This document shows, piece by piece, positions 9,020 through 20,026 of a DNA stretch of 64,000 nucleotides. The DNA is taken from assembly GCA_029254005.1 (NCBI GenBank), contig JAQWYJ010000136.1, positions 1-64,000 of the forward strand, in the 5' to 3' direction. The position numbers and the translations under genes were made by a program. Numbering within the stretch: position 1 is the first letter of the stretch; each line of letters begins with the position of its first letter. The notes beneath the pieces are model-generated. The model was not told the origin of the DNA. It saw nothing but the letters and a program-made list of their open reading frames with translations, and searched no databases. Origin of the DNA: Porticoccaceae bacterium. GTDB taxonomy: Bacteria; Pseudomonadota; Gammaproteobacteria; Pseudomonadales; Porticoccaceae.

Positions 9020-11506
9020 CTAGAACTTGAGGCTCATACTAACTCCAAGTGTACGCGGACGGTTAGTCATAATACGATCATCCCAATTTACTGCATTACG
9101 GAATACTTCACCGCGCTCATCGGTCAAGTTACGAACGTACATCTCAGCACGCCAGGTGTCCAAGTCCATTCCCACAGCAACATTTAATATCTGATAATCT
9201 TTTTGCTTATAACGCTTGGTTGGAATAGTGCCCCCATCATAAAGATTATTATACGAGGAGCCAGTAAAGATATAACTAGCCTGAACAAACCAATTAGACT
9301 CTAACTCATAGCGAGTCGACAAATTCCACTTTGTTTTTGGTACTCTAGGCAATGTTGTACCTGAAGACGCGGTAGGCGCATCCTGACCATCGCTCTGATA
9401 ATAGTCTTGGCTGAGTTCTGCCTCAATATAAGAGAAAGCACCCGACAAACTCCAGTTTTCGGCAATCATCGCTGTGAAATCGGCCTCAACACCATCACTT
9501 TTGGCCTGACCAATGTTATAGGTCAACGTCACTGGTGAGATTGATGTATCCAAACGAGAGAACTGGAAATCATCCCAATCTTGCATAAAGGCCGCTGCAT
9601 TTAAAATCATGCGTCCGTCCATCAAAGTAGTCTTAACACCAACTTCAAAAGAGGTTAAGAAGTCAGGGACAAAATCACACTGAGCTCCAGTAGCATCATC
9701 TCGACCTTGGCCACCATAATCTGCTTCGTTACCCACGGAACAGAATCGATTCAAGCCTCCAGGACGGTAACCTTCACCCCATGCAGAATAAACCATTAAA
9801 TCATCGCTTAGAGACCATTCGGCAGTCAAACGATAAACTTCATCTTTCGAGGCGGTAATACGATTGGCATCAGCACAGTCCGCACCGTAATTATTAGTCG
9901 GTCTGTATTCGCCAGATGCTTCTTGAGCTGCTGCACTTGGACCACCCCCACAAGGCCAAAACACAGTTCCAGAGAATCCATCAAGATAACTTTCAGCATC
10001 AAACTGTCGAGCACTAAGGGCCAACGTCAAATTATCGGTGAAGTCATAAGCTACCTCTCCAAAAAACGCCTCTTCCTCATAGCTTCGTTTGAAATCAGTA
10101 GTCCAATAAATATCTGGAGCATCAATGGCGGTGACCATACCAAGGTCGGCTAAACCCAATACATGCCATTCGGCGTCGTCGCGATTTTTTACGTCAACAG
10201 AGTAGTATCCAGCTTGCCAGCGCAATGGCTTTGATGGATCTGATGCATAGCGCAACTCAATTGTCTCACGCTTGTAATTCGCATGATCTTCCAACAGCGT
10301 ACGCGGATCAGAGCAACCATAATAAGCGGCGTAACAAGAGTAATAAGGCTGAACATAACCACCAGAGACATAGTAGTCACTGTAAAGAGAATAATCGGCA
10401 TCAAGTTCGTAATCACGATCAAGATCACCATAATTAAATGTTAGGGTACCACCGGCCACGTCACCTTCGACGTTGAGGGAGTATTGTGTCCACTCATCAT
10501 CTAAACTATCTGGTAGTAACCGAAATACTTGCAGATCGCCCACGGTTGGATCATGATCCCACACGCCATCTGACTCGAGATCTTGATGCATAACAGTCGC
10601 TGTTGCTGTCCAACTGTCATTCAAATCTACTGTTAGTGCCGCACGAAAACCGGTCGTTTGCGCCTCATTGAAGTTCTCTCCTGCAACATCACCAATATCA
10701 CCTGACGTATAATTATTATAAGTAAAGTCCGGAGCCATCGCTAATGCTTCAGCTTCAGTGGCGCCAGCAGCCACTAGCCCATTGCGGATAAAGCCATGTT
10801 TGAAAGTATACTCACCTTCAACATTGTCAATAAAGCCCCCTTCTCTCTTGGAATAACCTACCAGTCTAATCGCAGCAGTTTCTGACAGTGGGATATTGAT
10901 AAAACCTTCTATAGTTTCACCCACATCACCACTTTTAGGAACACTAACATCAAGGTCAATACCTGCTGAAAAGGCGGTTGGATCAGGTTTATTAGTAATG
11001 ATCCGCATAGCACCAGACTGCGCATTAGCACCAAATAAGGTTCCCTGCGGACCGGCCAGTACTTCAATTCGCGAGACATCATAAATATGTGGATTAAGGT
11101 AGGCGCCTGTCGCGGTTACCGGCTGGTCATCCAAATAGACTGCCACACTTGGATTCGCTCCTAATGAGCTTTCGCCACCAGACGAAATGCCCCGAATGTA
11201 TACATTGCCATTTCCAGGTCCCAACGTTATGTAGCTTACATTAGGTAGCATAGTTACATAATCTTCAAGGTCTGTAATATTCAAGTTGCCCAAGGTTTCT
11301 TGTCCTAAGACAGAGATTGCCATTGGAATATCTTGAACGCTCTCAGACCGCTTAGTCGCTGTCACGATGACCTCTTCAACCTGTTGAGCTATTGCAGAAG
11401 AGGTTACCCCCACCGATAGCGCAGTGATCATAACGGCGAGTGGTTTAAGCGCATGCCGTCTCTTGGACAAATTAGATAAAGTTGATGTTTCCCCTGTGTG
11501 GATCAT
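9020..11506 (-). CDS. TonB-dependent outer-membrane receptor
   Basis: An 828-residue outer-membrane active transporter. It has a signal peptide (hydrophobic stretch about 22-40, cleavage after SSAIA), then EEVIVTATKR (about 43-52), the typical start of the plug domain, with plug motifs VYIRGISSGG near 103 and EVLAGPQGTLFGANAQSGAMRIITN near 150 (the latter seen as two shorter conserved blocks). The remaining 650 residues form the beta barrel and end in a terminal aromatic (LKF). The substrate cannot be read from the sequence. It is in line with the TPR-sulfotransferase and BetA genes on the minus strand, and its promoter side (11507-11709) is a 203-bp gap, so it may have its own transcript. 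AAGGAAA stands just before the ATG. Confidence 0.95.
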   Translation of the reverse strand: MIHTGETSTLSNLSKRRHALKPLAVMITALSVGVTSSAIAQQVEEVIVTATKRSESVQDIPMAISVLGQETLGNLNITDLEDYVTMLPNVSYITLGPGNGNVYIRGISSGGESSLGANPSVAVYLDDQPVTATGAYLNPHIYDVSRIEVLAGPQGTLFGANAQSGAMRIITNKPDPTAFSAGIDLDVSVPKSGDVGETIEGFINIPLSETAAIRLVGYSKREGGFIDNVEGEYTFKHGFIRNGLVAAGATEAEALAMAPDFTYNNYTSGDIGDVAGENFNEAQTTGFRAALTVDLNDSWTATATVMHQDLESDGVWDHDPTVGDLQVFRLLPDSLDDEWTQYSLNVEGDVAGGTLTFNYGDLDRDYELDADYSLYSDYYVSGGYVQPYYSCYAAYYGCSDPRTLLEDHANYKRETIELRYASDPSKPLRWQAGYYSVDVKNRDDAEWHVLGLADLGMVTAIDAPDIYWTTDFKRSYEEEAFFGEVAYDFTDNLTLALSARQFDAESYLDGFSGTVFWPCGGGPSAAAQEASGEYRPTNNYGADCADANRITASKDEVYRLTAEWSLSDDLMVYSAWGEGYRPGGLNRFCSVGNEADYGGQGRDDATGAQCDFVPDFLTSFEVGVKTTLMDGRMILNAAAFMQDWDDFQFSRLDTSISPVTLTYNIGQAKSDGVEADFTAMIAENWSLSGAFSYIEAELSQDYYQSDGQDAPTASSGTTLPRVPKTKWNLSTRYELESNWFVQASYIFTGSSYNNLYDGGTIPTKRYKQKDYQILNVAVGMDLDTWRAEMYVRNLTDERGEVFRNAVNWDDRIMTNRPRTLGVSMSLKF

Positions 11507-11709
11507 AGTGTTTTCCTTTTATATTTATTCACTAGTCTTTCGACCATAACACAGAATTGTCACCTCAACATACACTGAGATATGATTTAAGAACAATAAT
11601 TCTTGTTTAAATCTATATTTTAGTTTTTAACCGCGAATCCGTTCAATAGTTAAAACCTTTGCACGAACCCACAAGGGTGACTACTTTTACTGCGCTAAAA
11701 AGCGGTCTC

Positions 11710-13695
11710 TCAACCGGCAGTATAGTCAGTTAACACATCTTCTAGCCTACCCAAATAGGGTCGATAGTTTTGCCACTGGGTCAAACCACCCTGGAAAATA
11801 GGCTGACGAACCTGCTCTGAACTAGCTGATCTGACTGGCCTTTTATTTTCATGGAAATTCACACACGACGCTTCAAAGGGGAGACCACAATGATCCAATA
11901 ATCTTGCGACTTGAGGCCGAAGATCGGTAACTACGTCTTCATAGTGAACTGTCAGACTGTAGCCAGGAAGAAGCTTTGCCCAATGATCCATTAGTCGATG
12001 ATAATCAGTGTAATAACGACCAATGTCTTCCAGACTGTAAGTAAAAGCCTGACCCTCAGCAAATAGCTGCTTGAAGTTAGCAAAGCAGGCTGCCATCGGT
12101 GCTCGGCGAGCGTCAATAATAGTTGCATTTGGCAAAATAGTGCGGATCAAAGGAATATGTATAAAATTGTTGGGCAACTTATCAACAAAACGTTTTGAAC
12201 CGTCTCTGTACACAGAACAAGCATCTAAATATTGTTGACCCAAATCGGCGCGCTGATCAACACTAAGATCGGCAAGTAATTTGGGATAGTGTCGCGTTTC
12301 TCCGCGCTTTCGGTTACCCTCTAACTGAGCTGCAATACGGCTAATAAAGTGAAGTTCAGCCGTAGCCTCCACCTGAGAATGGCTGGCTAATATTTGCTCT
12401 AATAACGTTGATCCTGAGCGCGGCAAACCAACAACAAAAATAGGACTATTATCTGAATGTCCACCACCATCTAGCTGTGACATAAATGTACCATCACAAA
12501 CATCTATAATGTTGTCTACTCTGGCTGTATTGTCTTCCGCGTCATAGCCACTGAAGCGGCATTTTATTCTATTACCTAGATCATAAGCAGCAAAGGACCC
12601 TGAGTAGTCTTTTACATCTTCAAGCGCCTTACCTACAGCGAAAGCAAGATGATATTTATCACTACTGTCAGTTTCAATACTATTTAATTGGTCTCTCATA
12701 CTGGCGACTTCAGCATCACTGAACTGCACGGTTTTTAGATTGGCAAGACTCCAATAAGCATCACCATGCTTAGGGTCAGCTACGATAGCGCGTCGATAAA
12801 CCTCTGCAGCCTGACTGCCCTTACCTGAATAACGTAATGAATGTCCATAACTGGTTAATATACTGACATCATTTGGAATACGAGCAATGACTTCTTCATA
12901 GATATCATGGGCCTGATGAAAGCGTCCTGCACTAGAGGCAATGGCCGCATGCAAAGTTTTGTAACCTATATTATTAGCATCTAAACCAATCAGATAATCC
13001 ACTTCAGCCATCGCCGCATCAAATTTATCCTGCTTGGACAGTGCTAGTGCATATTTGTGCCGAGCCATATGGTAGTCCGGTGCCAAAGTCAAACAACGCT
13101 TGTATAACTTTACCGCATCTTGCATCAAACCCAGCTTGTAACCTATGTCTGCTAACAGTCGAATAGCGTTAACATCAGTGGGATGAATGCGCAAGTACTC
13201 ACGACAAATACCCTCAGCAACACCAATTCGGCCAGAGGCAAATAACTCCGTAGCCTTCTTCAATGCCGGATCAACGCCGCGCGCCAGATGCGCTTTTGCA
13301 TGAGCTCTAGCGGCGGAATTTTCATCGCCCTGAGCCAAATAAATATCTGCTATCACTTTCCATGCAACTAAAAACTCAGGATCAAGAGTAACAGCTTGAT
13401 TCAGCGCATCTAAAGCATCTCCCAATTTTCCTGCAGAGTGCAAGGCAAGTCCAAGCTCATAAGCGCCTTGAGGAACGCTCGGTTTAATGGCTGTAAATTC
13501 TGATAGATAATAAATCGACTCATCAACTGACCCGTTTAACCTATGTGCAACACCCGCTAGAAATAATGCTGGAGGATGCGTTTTATCCAACTGAACTGCC
13601 TGTAGAGCAAAATCCAATGCCTCTGATACTTTTTTCATCTGTAGATGAGCTCGAGCAGACTCTACAAGCTGCATAATACTCGGGTTAGTATTCAT
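11710..13695 (-). CDS. TPR-repeat sulfotransferase
   Basis: A 661-residue cytoplasmic protein. Residues 1-325 consist of tetratricopeptide repeats (for example AYELGLALHSAGKLGDAL, 78-95). Residues about 415-655 are a sulfotransferase domain with the PAPS 5'-phosphosulfate loop GLPRSGSTLLEQIL (423-436) and a DARRAP segment compatible with the 3'-phosphate site. Such proteins transfer sulfate from PAPS to an unknown acceptor; TPR-sulfotransferases beside TonB-dependent receptors recur in marine and alpha/gammaproteobacterial genomes as I recall, without a settled role. It lies 109 bp downstream of betA and 203 bp upstream of the receptor, all on the minus strand. No signal peptide is present. 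Confidence 0.88.
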   Translation of the reverse strand: MNTNPSIMQLVESARAHLQMKKVSEALDFALQAVQLDKTHPPALFLAGVAHRLNGSVDESIYYLSEFTAIKPSVPQGAYELGLALHSAGKLGDALDALNQAVTLDPEFLVAWKVIADIYLAQGDENSAARAHAKAHLARGVDPALKKATELFASGRIGVAEGICREYLRIHPTDVNAIRLLADIGYKLGLMQDAVKLYKRCLTLAPDYHMARHKYALALSKQDKFDAAMAEVDYLIGLDANNIGYKTLHAAIASSAGRFHQAHDIYEEVIARIPNDVSILTSYGHSLRYSGKGSQAAEVYRRAIVADPKHGDAYWSLANLKTVQFSDAEVASMRDQLNSIETDSSDKYHLAFAVGKALEDVKDYSGSFAAYDLGNRIKCRFSGYDAEDNTARVDNIIDVCDGTFMSQLDGGGHSDNSPIFVVGLPRSGSTLLEQILASHSQVEATAELHFISRIAAQLEGNRKRGETRHYPKLLADLSVDQRADLGQQYLDACSVYRDGSKRFVDKLPNNFIHIPLIRTILPNATIIDARRAPMAACFANFKQLFAEGQAFTYSLEDIGRYYTDYHRLMDHWAKLLPGYSLTVHYEDVVTDLRPQVARLLDHCGLPFEASCVNFHENKRPVRSASSEQVRQPIFQGGLTQWQNYRPYLGRLEDVLTDYTAG

Positions 13696-13804
13696 ATTTT
13701 TTTAGTATCCCAATCTAAAATGCATGGTTTTTCGATATTTCAGCATAGACCCACTCTAGGGCAAAAATGTGCCTACTCAGCCCTTGTAAACACTATCGAA
13801 TTAG

Positions 13805-15481
13805 TTAAATAGGCGTTGCAGTCTCTCGTTGACGCCGCTCCCAGTATTTATCGATAAATACATCCACCAGAGAGAATGATTGTATCGTTTTCCCTCTGAT
13901 AATATCAGCTGCACGCTCAGCAACCATCATGGTTGGCGCATTCAAATTACCATTTGGAATTGACGGAAAAACAGAGGAGTCAACCACCCTGATATTATGT
14001 AAGCCGTGCACCCTTAGCTCTGCGTCAACCACAGCCATTTTGTCAACACCCATTTTACAAGTGCAAGATGGATGATAAGCACTATCGACAGATTGCCGAA
14101 TAAATGCATCGATTTGCTCGTCAGTTTTTGTATCGTCAGTGGGCTGAATAACCTCACCACGAAAATCATCCATCGCGGGTTGGCTCATGATTTCTCGTGT
14201 TAAGTGGACACAGTTACGGAAGCCCTCACGATCCTCAGGTGTAGCCAAATAGTTAAACAGTATTTCAGGATGCTGTCTAACGTCGCCAGATCTAATGCGA
14301 ACATGGCCGCGACTGGTAGGTTTATTATGGCCGGCATGGACCTGAAATCCATGGCCTGTGAAGGCTACTTTGCCATCATAGCTTATTGCACCGGGTAAAA
14401 AGTGGTACTGAATATCAGGCCATTTAACGCCTGCTTTAGATCGAATAAAAGCACAGGACTCAAAGTGATTTGTTCGCCCCAAGCCAGTTTTTAGAAGCAA
14501 CCATTGAACACCAATTAGTGCTTTTTTAAATAAACCAAGTTCACTATTAAGCGTAATGGGCAGTTTACATCGATACTGAAAATTAAACTCGAGGTGATCC
14601 TGAAGATTTTCTCCAACGCCAGGCAAATGGTGCACCATGTCAACTCCCGCCTGTTCTAAAACCTTCTTTGGCCCCACACCAGAGACCTGTAAAAGTTGCG
14701 GTGAGCCTATGGATCCTGCGCTAATAATCACCTCGCTACGAGCATTGAACTTACGTAATCGCCCATTGATACTACATTGAATTCCCGTCGCGGTTTTACC
14801 TTCAAAAATAATTCGTGTGACTAATGTTTTTTTCAAAATAGTAAGATTAGCGCGTTTTTTTGCCTCGGTTAAATAGGCATGGCTGGTTGATGCGCGAATA
14901 CCTTGATCAACATTCATAAATTTCTGACCAAAACCTTCCTGTCGATACCCATTGTAGTTTTCAGTCTCGATATATCCAGCCTGAACTCCGGCATCAATAA
15001 ACGCACGATACAATGGATTGCGCATATTGTTGCCGCCGCTTATCATAACCGGCCCCTGATCGCCGGTGTACTCGCTGCTGACACACTGATGATTCTCTAA
15101 CCTATTGAAATAGGGCAAACAGTTCTGATAATTCCATCCTGCAGCACCCAGAGACTCCCACTCATCAAAATCTAGGGCATGACCTCTAACATATACCATG
15201 CCATTTATAGATGAAGAGCCTCCCAATACTTTACCGCGCGGGCAATTCATTCTACGATTATCTAAATAGGGCTCAGGTACCGACTCAAAACCCCAGTTGT
15301 ATTTTTTCGTGTTCATAGGTATGCCCAATGCCGAAGGCATTCGCACAAAAACACTGCGATCAGAGCCTCCACATTCAACTAACAGTACACTGCAGTCACT
15401 GTCTTCACTCAGGCGTGCCGCCACTATAGCTCCAGCAGAGCCAGCGCCAACAACAATATAATCATAGGTTTTTTGGTTCAT
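13805..15481 (-). CDS. betA: Choline dehydrogenase (GMC oxidoreductase)
   Basis: A flavoprotein of about 558 residues very similar along its length to BetA, which oxidises choline to betaine aldehyde and on to glycine betaine. The FAD Rossmann motif [15 protein letters not shown] is at the N terminus, followed by [13 protein letters not shown] (GMC signature 1) and [17 protein letters not shown] (signature 2). The catalytic His motif [11 protein letters not shown] is near residue 465, and the C-terminal [19 protein letters not shown] closes the FAD site. The frame extends 12 bp upstream to a GTG at 15493, but the ATG at 15481 is preferred. It is divergent from the hydrolase-betB unit; no betI regulator or betT transporter is nearby. 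Other alcohols remain possible substrates. Confidence 0.9.
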   Translation of the reverse strand: MNQKTYDYIVVGAGSAGAIVAARLSEDSDCSVLLVECGGSDRSVFVRMPSALGIPMNTKKYNWGFESVPEPYLDNRRMNCPRGKVLGGSSSINGMVYVRGHALDFDEWESLGAAGWNYQNCLPYFNRLENHQCVSSEYTGDQGPVMISGGNNMRNPLYRAFIDAGVQAGYIETENYNGYRQEGFGQKFMNVDQGIRASTSHAYLTEAKKRANLTILKKTLVTRIIFEGKTATGIQCSINGRLRKFNARSEVIISAGSIGSPQLLQVSGVGPKKVLEQAGVDMVHHLPGVGENLQDHLEFNFQYRCKLPITLNSELGLFKKALIGVQWLLLKTGLGRTNHFESCAFIRSKAGVKWPDIQYHFLPGAISYDGKVAFTGHGFQVHAGHNKPTSRGHVRIRSGDVRQHPEILFNYLATPEDREGFRNCVHLTREIMSQPAMDDFRGEVIQPTDDTKTDEQIDAFIRQSVDSAYHPSCTCKMGVDKMAVVDAELRVHGLHNIRVVDSSVFPSIPNGNLNAPTMMVAERAADIIRGKTIQSFSLVDVFIDKYWERRQRETATPI

Positions 15482-15771
15482 AATTAGTGTCACATTCTCA
15501 CTTAATAAAGTAATTTTAAGGTCAGCGAGCGATTAAATAATATCTTACTTACCTTTGTTCATTGATCTTACACAAGAATACTATCACCGCATTTTGTCTT
15601 AAAATTTATGCGCAACAAAGAAGATTTTCAGAGCCATCTTGTGTACTCTCTAGAAAAAGAATAAATACATAAACTGACCAAAAAAAGCATTGATCTAAGT
15701 ATAATCAGGTAAGGGGTATTGGCGCATAAATAACCCAATCAAGTCAACAAAACTCTGGAGCACTAGAACCA

Positions 15772-16800
15772 ATGAAATCGCACTATTTTGTTATGCTTCT
15801 CCTATTTTTGGCGTTTAGCAAAGCGCAAGGATCAGAGGTGCCGCTGCCTTTGACAACATCTTTTGACTCTCTAGGGCCGACTGTTCATCAACTTAAAAGC
15901 AAAGATGGCCGTCTTATTCACTATATCGATGATGGCAAAGAAAGTGCTATTCCAGTTGTTTTTACTGGCGGTTTGGGGACCTCTGTTCGCGCTATAAGGC
16001 TGTTGGACTTCTTACGCACTATGCGTCAATCATTAAACTTACGTTTCATAACAGTTGAACGCAATGGCTTTGGCCAAACTGCATTTAACCCTATGCTGGG
16101 CATGGCCGATTATGTCAAAGATGTAGAGCAGGTGTTAGCTCACCTGAATATTGATAAATTTTCACTCTTTGGTGTCTCCGGTGGTGGAGCTTACACGGCA
16201 AAAATTGCTGAAAAAAATTATCTGCGACTGTTATCGATCCACATGGCAGCCACATCGCCCCTAATGGGTCAGGCGGCTTGGTGTGCGCAAAATAAAGGTC
16301 AACATCCCTATCGTGATCTTCTTACTTATCCAATGCAATTTTTCGGCTTTCCCGCAGCCAGTGGGGTCCATCAGATCATAGGTTTTCAAGATACAGCTTT
16401 TGATGAGGCGGCACGCGCTCACAATATTCGTGGCCAATCTGCTGATCCAGCACCCTTAGACCATGAAATAGCGCTCTACTGTAAAGAAAATCCCATTAAT
16501 ACAGCCAATATTAACGCCAAAGTATTTGTTTATCGAGGGCTCGCTGATAGCTTACTAAACATGGAAAGTAATGATATTTGGTCCACAACATATCCCAATG
16601 CAGAAATTATTCTAAGGCAGTATCCCGGTGAAGGACATGACGTGCAATACCGGCATCTTGACCAAATTCTACTCGACATCGCTTACCTTAATACTGATAT
16701 TTTAGTCTGTCAAAACGGATCCCAGAAGTTTATAAAATCGTCAAAAATGAACTCTGAATTAAGCAAAAACGAACACCTAGGTTTATGTGTGTGGCAATAG
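15772..16800 (+). CDS. Secreted alpha/beta hydrolase
   Basis: A 342-residue protein with a signal peptide (hydrophobic 5-16, probable cleavage after KAQGS) and an alpha/beta-hydrolase fold. The nucleophile elbow is GVSGGG (S136), the acid is probably D259 in GLADS, and the catalytic histidine is H289 in GEGHD, so the triad is complete. An oxyanion region GGLGTS lies near 66-71. It is probably periplasmic. The stop is 40 bp before the betB start, so the two are likely cotranscribed; a TATAAT at 15700-15705 is a candidate -10 element. The context would fit an esterase releasing choline or carnitine from an ester, but the sequence does not prove it. Confidence 0.83.
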   Translation: MKSHYFVMLLLFLAFSKAQGSEVPLPLTTSFDSLGPTVHQLKSKDGRLIHYIDDGKESAIPVVFTGGLGTSVRAIRLLDFLRTMRQSLNLRFITVERNGFGQTAFNPMLGMADYVKDVEQVLAHLNIDKFSLFGVSGGGAYTAKIAEKNYLRLLSIHMAATSPLMGQAAWCAQNKGQHPYRDLLTYPMQFFGFPAASGVHQIIGFQDTAFDEAARAHNIRGQSADPAPLDHEIALYCKENPINTANINAKVFVYRGLADSLLNMESNDIWSTTYPNAEIILRQYPGEGHDVQYRHLDQILLDIAYLNTDILVCQNGSQKFIKSSKMNSELSKNEHLGLCVWQ

Positions 16801-16840
16801 TATATTGACTTCATGCGATCAAAATTTTAATGGAGACATG

Positions 16841-18295
16841 ATGAATACCCAACCAATAGCAAGTCACTTTATTAACGGCACCTACATCGAAGATACTCAA
16901 GGTCAACCTATTGATGTGATATATCCCGCCACCGGTGGCATTATTGCGCGTGTTTACTCAGCAACACCTGATATTATTCAGCGGGCTATTGAAAGCGCTA
17001 TTCAAGCACAAATCGCCTGGAGCAATATGTCAGGTGCGGAGCGTGGTCGAATTTTACTCCGAGCAGCAAGCATTATTCGGCAACGAAATCATGAACTCTC
17101 GGTATTAGAGACTTACGATACTGGTAAGCCATTGTCTGAGACTATCTATGCTGATGCTACCAGTGCTGCGGATTGTTTGGAGTACTTTGGTGGCTTAGCT
17201 GGCACAATTACCGGAGAGCACATCCCATTGGCCGATGGTAATTGGGCTTATACCCGCCGTGAACCTCTGGGGCTTTGTGTGGGCATTGGTGCATGGAATT
17301 ATCCGACTCAGATATCATGTTGGAAAGCTGCTCCAGCATTAGCCTGTGGCAATGCTATGATATTTAAACCATCAGAAACAACACCACTTTGCGCACTTAA
17401 AATTGCCGAAATTTTTATTGAAGCTGGTTTGCCCGCAGGTCTGTATAATGTCATCCAAGGTTTGGCGGATGTTGGCGCCGCACTTGTTAGCGACCCTCGC
17501 GTTGATAAGGTTTCTCTCACCGGATCAGTGCCCACCGGACGTAAAGTCTATGCCGCTGCCGCCTCACAGATGAAACAAGTAACAATGGAACTAGGAGGCA
17601 AATCACCCCTAGTCATTTTTGATGATGCTCATCTTGAAAATGCCGTTAGTGGTGCCATTTTGGCTAATTTTTACTCAACTGGGCAAATTTGCTCCAACGG
17701 TACCCGAGTATTTGTCCAAAAAGGGATCCTGAAGGAATTTTTAGCACGACTAGTGGAACGTCTAGACCAAGCCATAGTGGGGGATCCGCAAGATTTAAAA
17801 ACTACTTTTGGCCCAATGGTTAGTAAGCGCCAACTTGACATTGTGCTCGGTTATATTGAGAAGGGAAAGGCAGAAGGTGCGAGACTGGTAAGTGGAGGTA
17901 AAGCTATTTCTGGGCCAGGGTACTATCTGCAACCAACCATATTTTGTGATGTTACCGATGAGATGACTATTGCTAAAGAAGAAGTATTTGGCCCTCTTAT
18001 GTCCGTGCTTACGTTTGACGATGAAACTGAAGTTATTGCGCGGGCAAATGCGACGGAGTTTGGCTTAGCCGCTGGTGTATTTACAGCAGATATCAGCCGC
18101 GCTCACCGGATGGTCAACGCCATTAAAGCCGGGACATGTTTTATCAATTCTTACAATGACGCACCTGTAGAAGTCCCTTTTGGCGGCTTTAATATGTCTG
18201 GCGTTGGCCGCGAAAACTCAAAGGCCGCAGTGGCACACTATACGCAAATAAAGTCTGTATTTGTTCGTATGGGCAATGTGGAAGCGCCTTTTTAA
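16841..18295 (+). CDS. betB: Betaine-aldehyde dehydrogenase
   Basis: A 484-residue NAD(P)-dependent aldehyde dehydrogenase converting betaine aldehyde to glycine betaine, the second step after BetA. The general base is E250 in [10 protein letters not shown] and the catalytic cysteine is C284 in GQICSNGT. The cofactor region IGAWNYP and FKPSE (about 149-179) and the C-terminal [14 protein letters not shown] are BetB-like. The open frame reaches back to 16787, but GGAGA at 16832-16836 places translation at the ATG at 16841 (spacing 4) rather than that at 16838 (spacing 1). The gene ends 160 bp before a strong terminator. Other omega-aminoaldehydes, including trimethylaminobutyraldehyde, a precursor of gamma-butyrobetaine, are credible alternative substrates. 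Confidence 0.9.
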   Translation: MNTQPIASHFINGTYIEDTQGQPIDVIYPATGGIIARVYSATPDIIQRAIESAIQAQIAWSNMSGAERGRILLRAASIIRQRNHELSVLETYDTGKPLSETIYADATSAADCLEYFGGLAGTITGEHIPLADGNWAYTRREPLGLCVGIGAWNYPTQISCWKAAPALACGNAMIFKPSETTPLCALKIAEIFIEAGLPAGLYNVIQGLADVGAALVSDPRVDKVSLTGSVPTGRKVYAAAASQMKQVTMELGGKSPLVIFDDAHLENAVSGAILANFYSTGQICSNGTRVFVQKGILKEFLARLVERLDQAIVGDPQDLKTTFGPMVSKRQLDIVLGYIEKGKAEGARLVSGGKAISGPGYYLQPTIFCDVTDEMTIAKEEVFGPLMSVLTFDDETEVIARANATEFGLAAGVFTADISRAHRMVNAIKAGTCFINSYNDAPVEVPFGGFNMSGVGRENSKAAVAHYTQIKSVFVRMGNVEAPF

Positions 18296-18455
18296 ACTTG
18301 TCTATCGAACGTATTCATAAAGAAAATAAAATAATTAATCTTTTTTAAAATAAATTGAACTAATTCAAAATAAGCTGTCAAATTAAAGGCAAGTGATGAT
18401 TGCATATACTCTCCCCTGAGTAGTAGTGAAACTGTTAGACCCCAAGAAGCAGAAA

Positions 18456-18485
18456 AACCTCAGCCCTAGTGGTTGGGGTTTTTTT
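18456..18485 (+). terminator. Rho-independent terminator after betB
   Basis: Stem AACCTCAGCC (18456-18465) pairs with GGTTGGGGTT (18471-18480) with two G-U pairs, five-base loop, followed by a run of seven T. This is a standard intrinsic terminator, and nothing else is evident in the 18296-18632 gap, which is otherwise A/T-rich. Confidence 0.88.
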
Positions 18486-18632
18486 GTTATCGCTATTAAA
18501 AAATAAAACAGAAGTCTGTCAGATTTTATCTTACTTAGACCAATCACAGATATTGCCTGTTAAACGCAAGTAGTGTTACTGTCACCAAAGAAAACGTTTA
18601 TTAGTTGTTGCTACATACCTTTGGAGCTGACC

Positions 18633-19835
18633 ATGAATCTTTATCCTGTCAACTTTGTGTGCCTAGTTACTTTAATAACTAGCTTTAGCTCTTCTGCGCC
18701 AGCCCATGAACAAGCCGAGACATCAGCTGTGCTGAACGAGCGGATTATCATGTTTCCCGACACTGTTAACTATCAAACCTTGGCAGTAGATCTGCACACG
18801 CACAGCGTCTTTTCTGATGGTCATGTTTGGCCTAATATTAGAGTTTCTGAAGCGCAACAAGATGGACTCGATGCCGTGGCTATTACAGAGCATTTAGAAT
18901 ATCAACCACACCTTGCTGACATTCCGCATCAAGATCGAAATCGCGCCTATCAGATTGCAGCTGAAGCGGCCAAGGGGTCTAATGTCATTGTCTTGCGTGG
19001 CAGCGAAATCACCAGAGAAGAACCCGTCGGGCATATTAATGCAATATTCATTGATGATGCTAATAAGTTACTGTATGTGGAAGGCACTGCAAAAACATCT
19101 AATGATCCACACATCTTTGGCCATGCTGCTATCCAATGGCCGGCGCAAAATGCCGTGGAGGCAGCTCACAAGCAAGGGGCCTTTATGTTTTGGAATCACC
19201 CCAACTGGTCGAACCGCAAGACCTCGGGGATAACCAAAATGGCATCATTTCACCAAAAAAATGCCAAAAATGGTTTGCTGCATGGTATCGAAGTTGCTAA
19301 TAGTAAATGGTATGCTGAGGCTGCGTTTCAAACAGCGCTGGACTACAACCTTACGCTAATTGGTACCTCTGATGTACATGACCTGATTGACTGGGACTAT
19401 ACACCACACCAAGGTGGCCATCGTCCGGTTACATTGGTTTTTGCAAAAGAAAAATCAGCCGATAGTATTAAAGAAGCACTTTTTGCCCGGCGCACAGTAG
19501 TTTGGTTTAAGAATCTACTGATCGGACGTCAGACTGATCTTTATCCTTTACTCAAAGCAAGCCTTGAAATAACTGATATGCGCTATCAAGCTGGCACAGT
19601 CATCGTAGAGATAGACATAAAAAATCGATCTGATGCAAATTTCGAAGCCCGTTATAATGGACCTCACAGCTTAGGATTGACCAGTGATCGATTTTTAATT
19701 GAAGCGCACAAAACAACCACCATTGAAATCAAACCAGGGGCAAGAATTGACACTATACAGCTGCCCTTAATATTAGAAAACACACTGATAGATCCGAACA
19801 CACACGGAACAATAATACTTAGTGCCAATCTATAG
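18633..19835 (+). CDS. Secreted PHP-domain metallohydrolase
   Basis: A 400-residue exported protein of the PHP (polymerase and histidinol phosphatase) metal-dependent hydrolase superfamily. After the signal peptide (cleavage near residue 24, SAPA|HEQ), the first metal motif is DLHTHSVFSDG (H55, H57), then ITEHLE (about 77-82), a RGSEIT segment with a metal glutamate, WNHPNW near 187 and GTSDVHD near 246, so the PHP ligand set looks complete. The C-terminal 90 residues form a beta-rich domain of the type seen in secreted Sb-PDE-like phosphodiesterases. The frame runs back to a GTG at 18573, but a GGAG site and the signal peptide favour the ATG at 18633. A phosphoesterase function outside the cytoplasm is likely; the substrate is unknown. 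Confidence 0.85.
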   Translation: MNLYPVNFVCLVTLITSFSSSAPAHEQAETSAVLNERIIMFPDTVNYQTLAVDLHTHSVFSDGHVWPNIRVSEAQQDGLDAVAITEHLEYQPHLADIPHQDRNRAYQIAAEAAKGSNVIVLRGSEITREEPVGHINAIFIDDANKLLYVEGTAKTSNDPHIFGHAAIQWPAQNAVEAAHKQGAFMFWNHPNWSNRKTSGITKMASFHQKNAKNGLLHGIEVANSKWYAEAAFQTALDYNLTLIGTSDVHDLIDWDYTPHQGGHRPVTLVFAKEKSADSIKEALFARRTVVWFKNLLIGRQTDLYPLLKASLEITDMRYQAGTVIVEIDIKNRSDANFEARYNGPHSLGLTSDRFLIEAHKTTTIEIKPGARIDTIQLPLILENTLIDPNTHGTIILSANL

Positions 19836-20026
19836 AAATGGCAGCTAGCAGTTGAGTCTTGTGTAATAAAAGACTCACCAACGATGGCATTGACTCAAAG
19901 TGAAGTATCACCAAATCAATGCTATTTGGAACACCATGATCTCCCATAAAATTGCTGGTACTATCCTAAAGCAGTATGTAGATATCAATGTGTCACATAA
20001 CCAAGGCAACCGAGGTAAACTGACTA

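Noticed and set aside
15674-15705. Full sigma-70 promoter upstream of the hydrolase-betB unit
   Set aside because: TATAAT is good but no -35 hexamer sits at 16-18 bp; only the -10 was mentioned.
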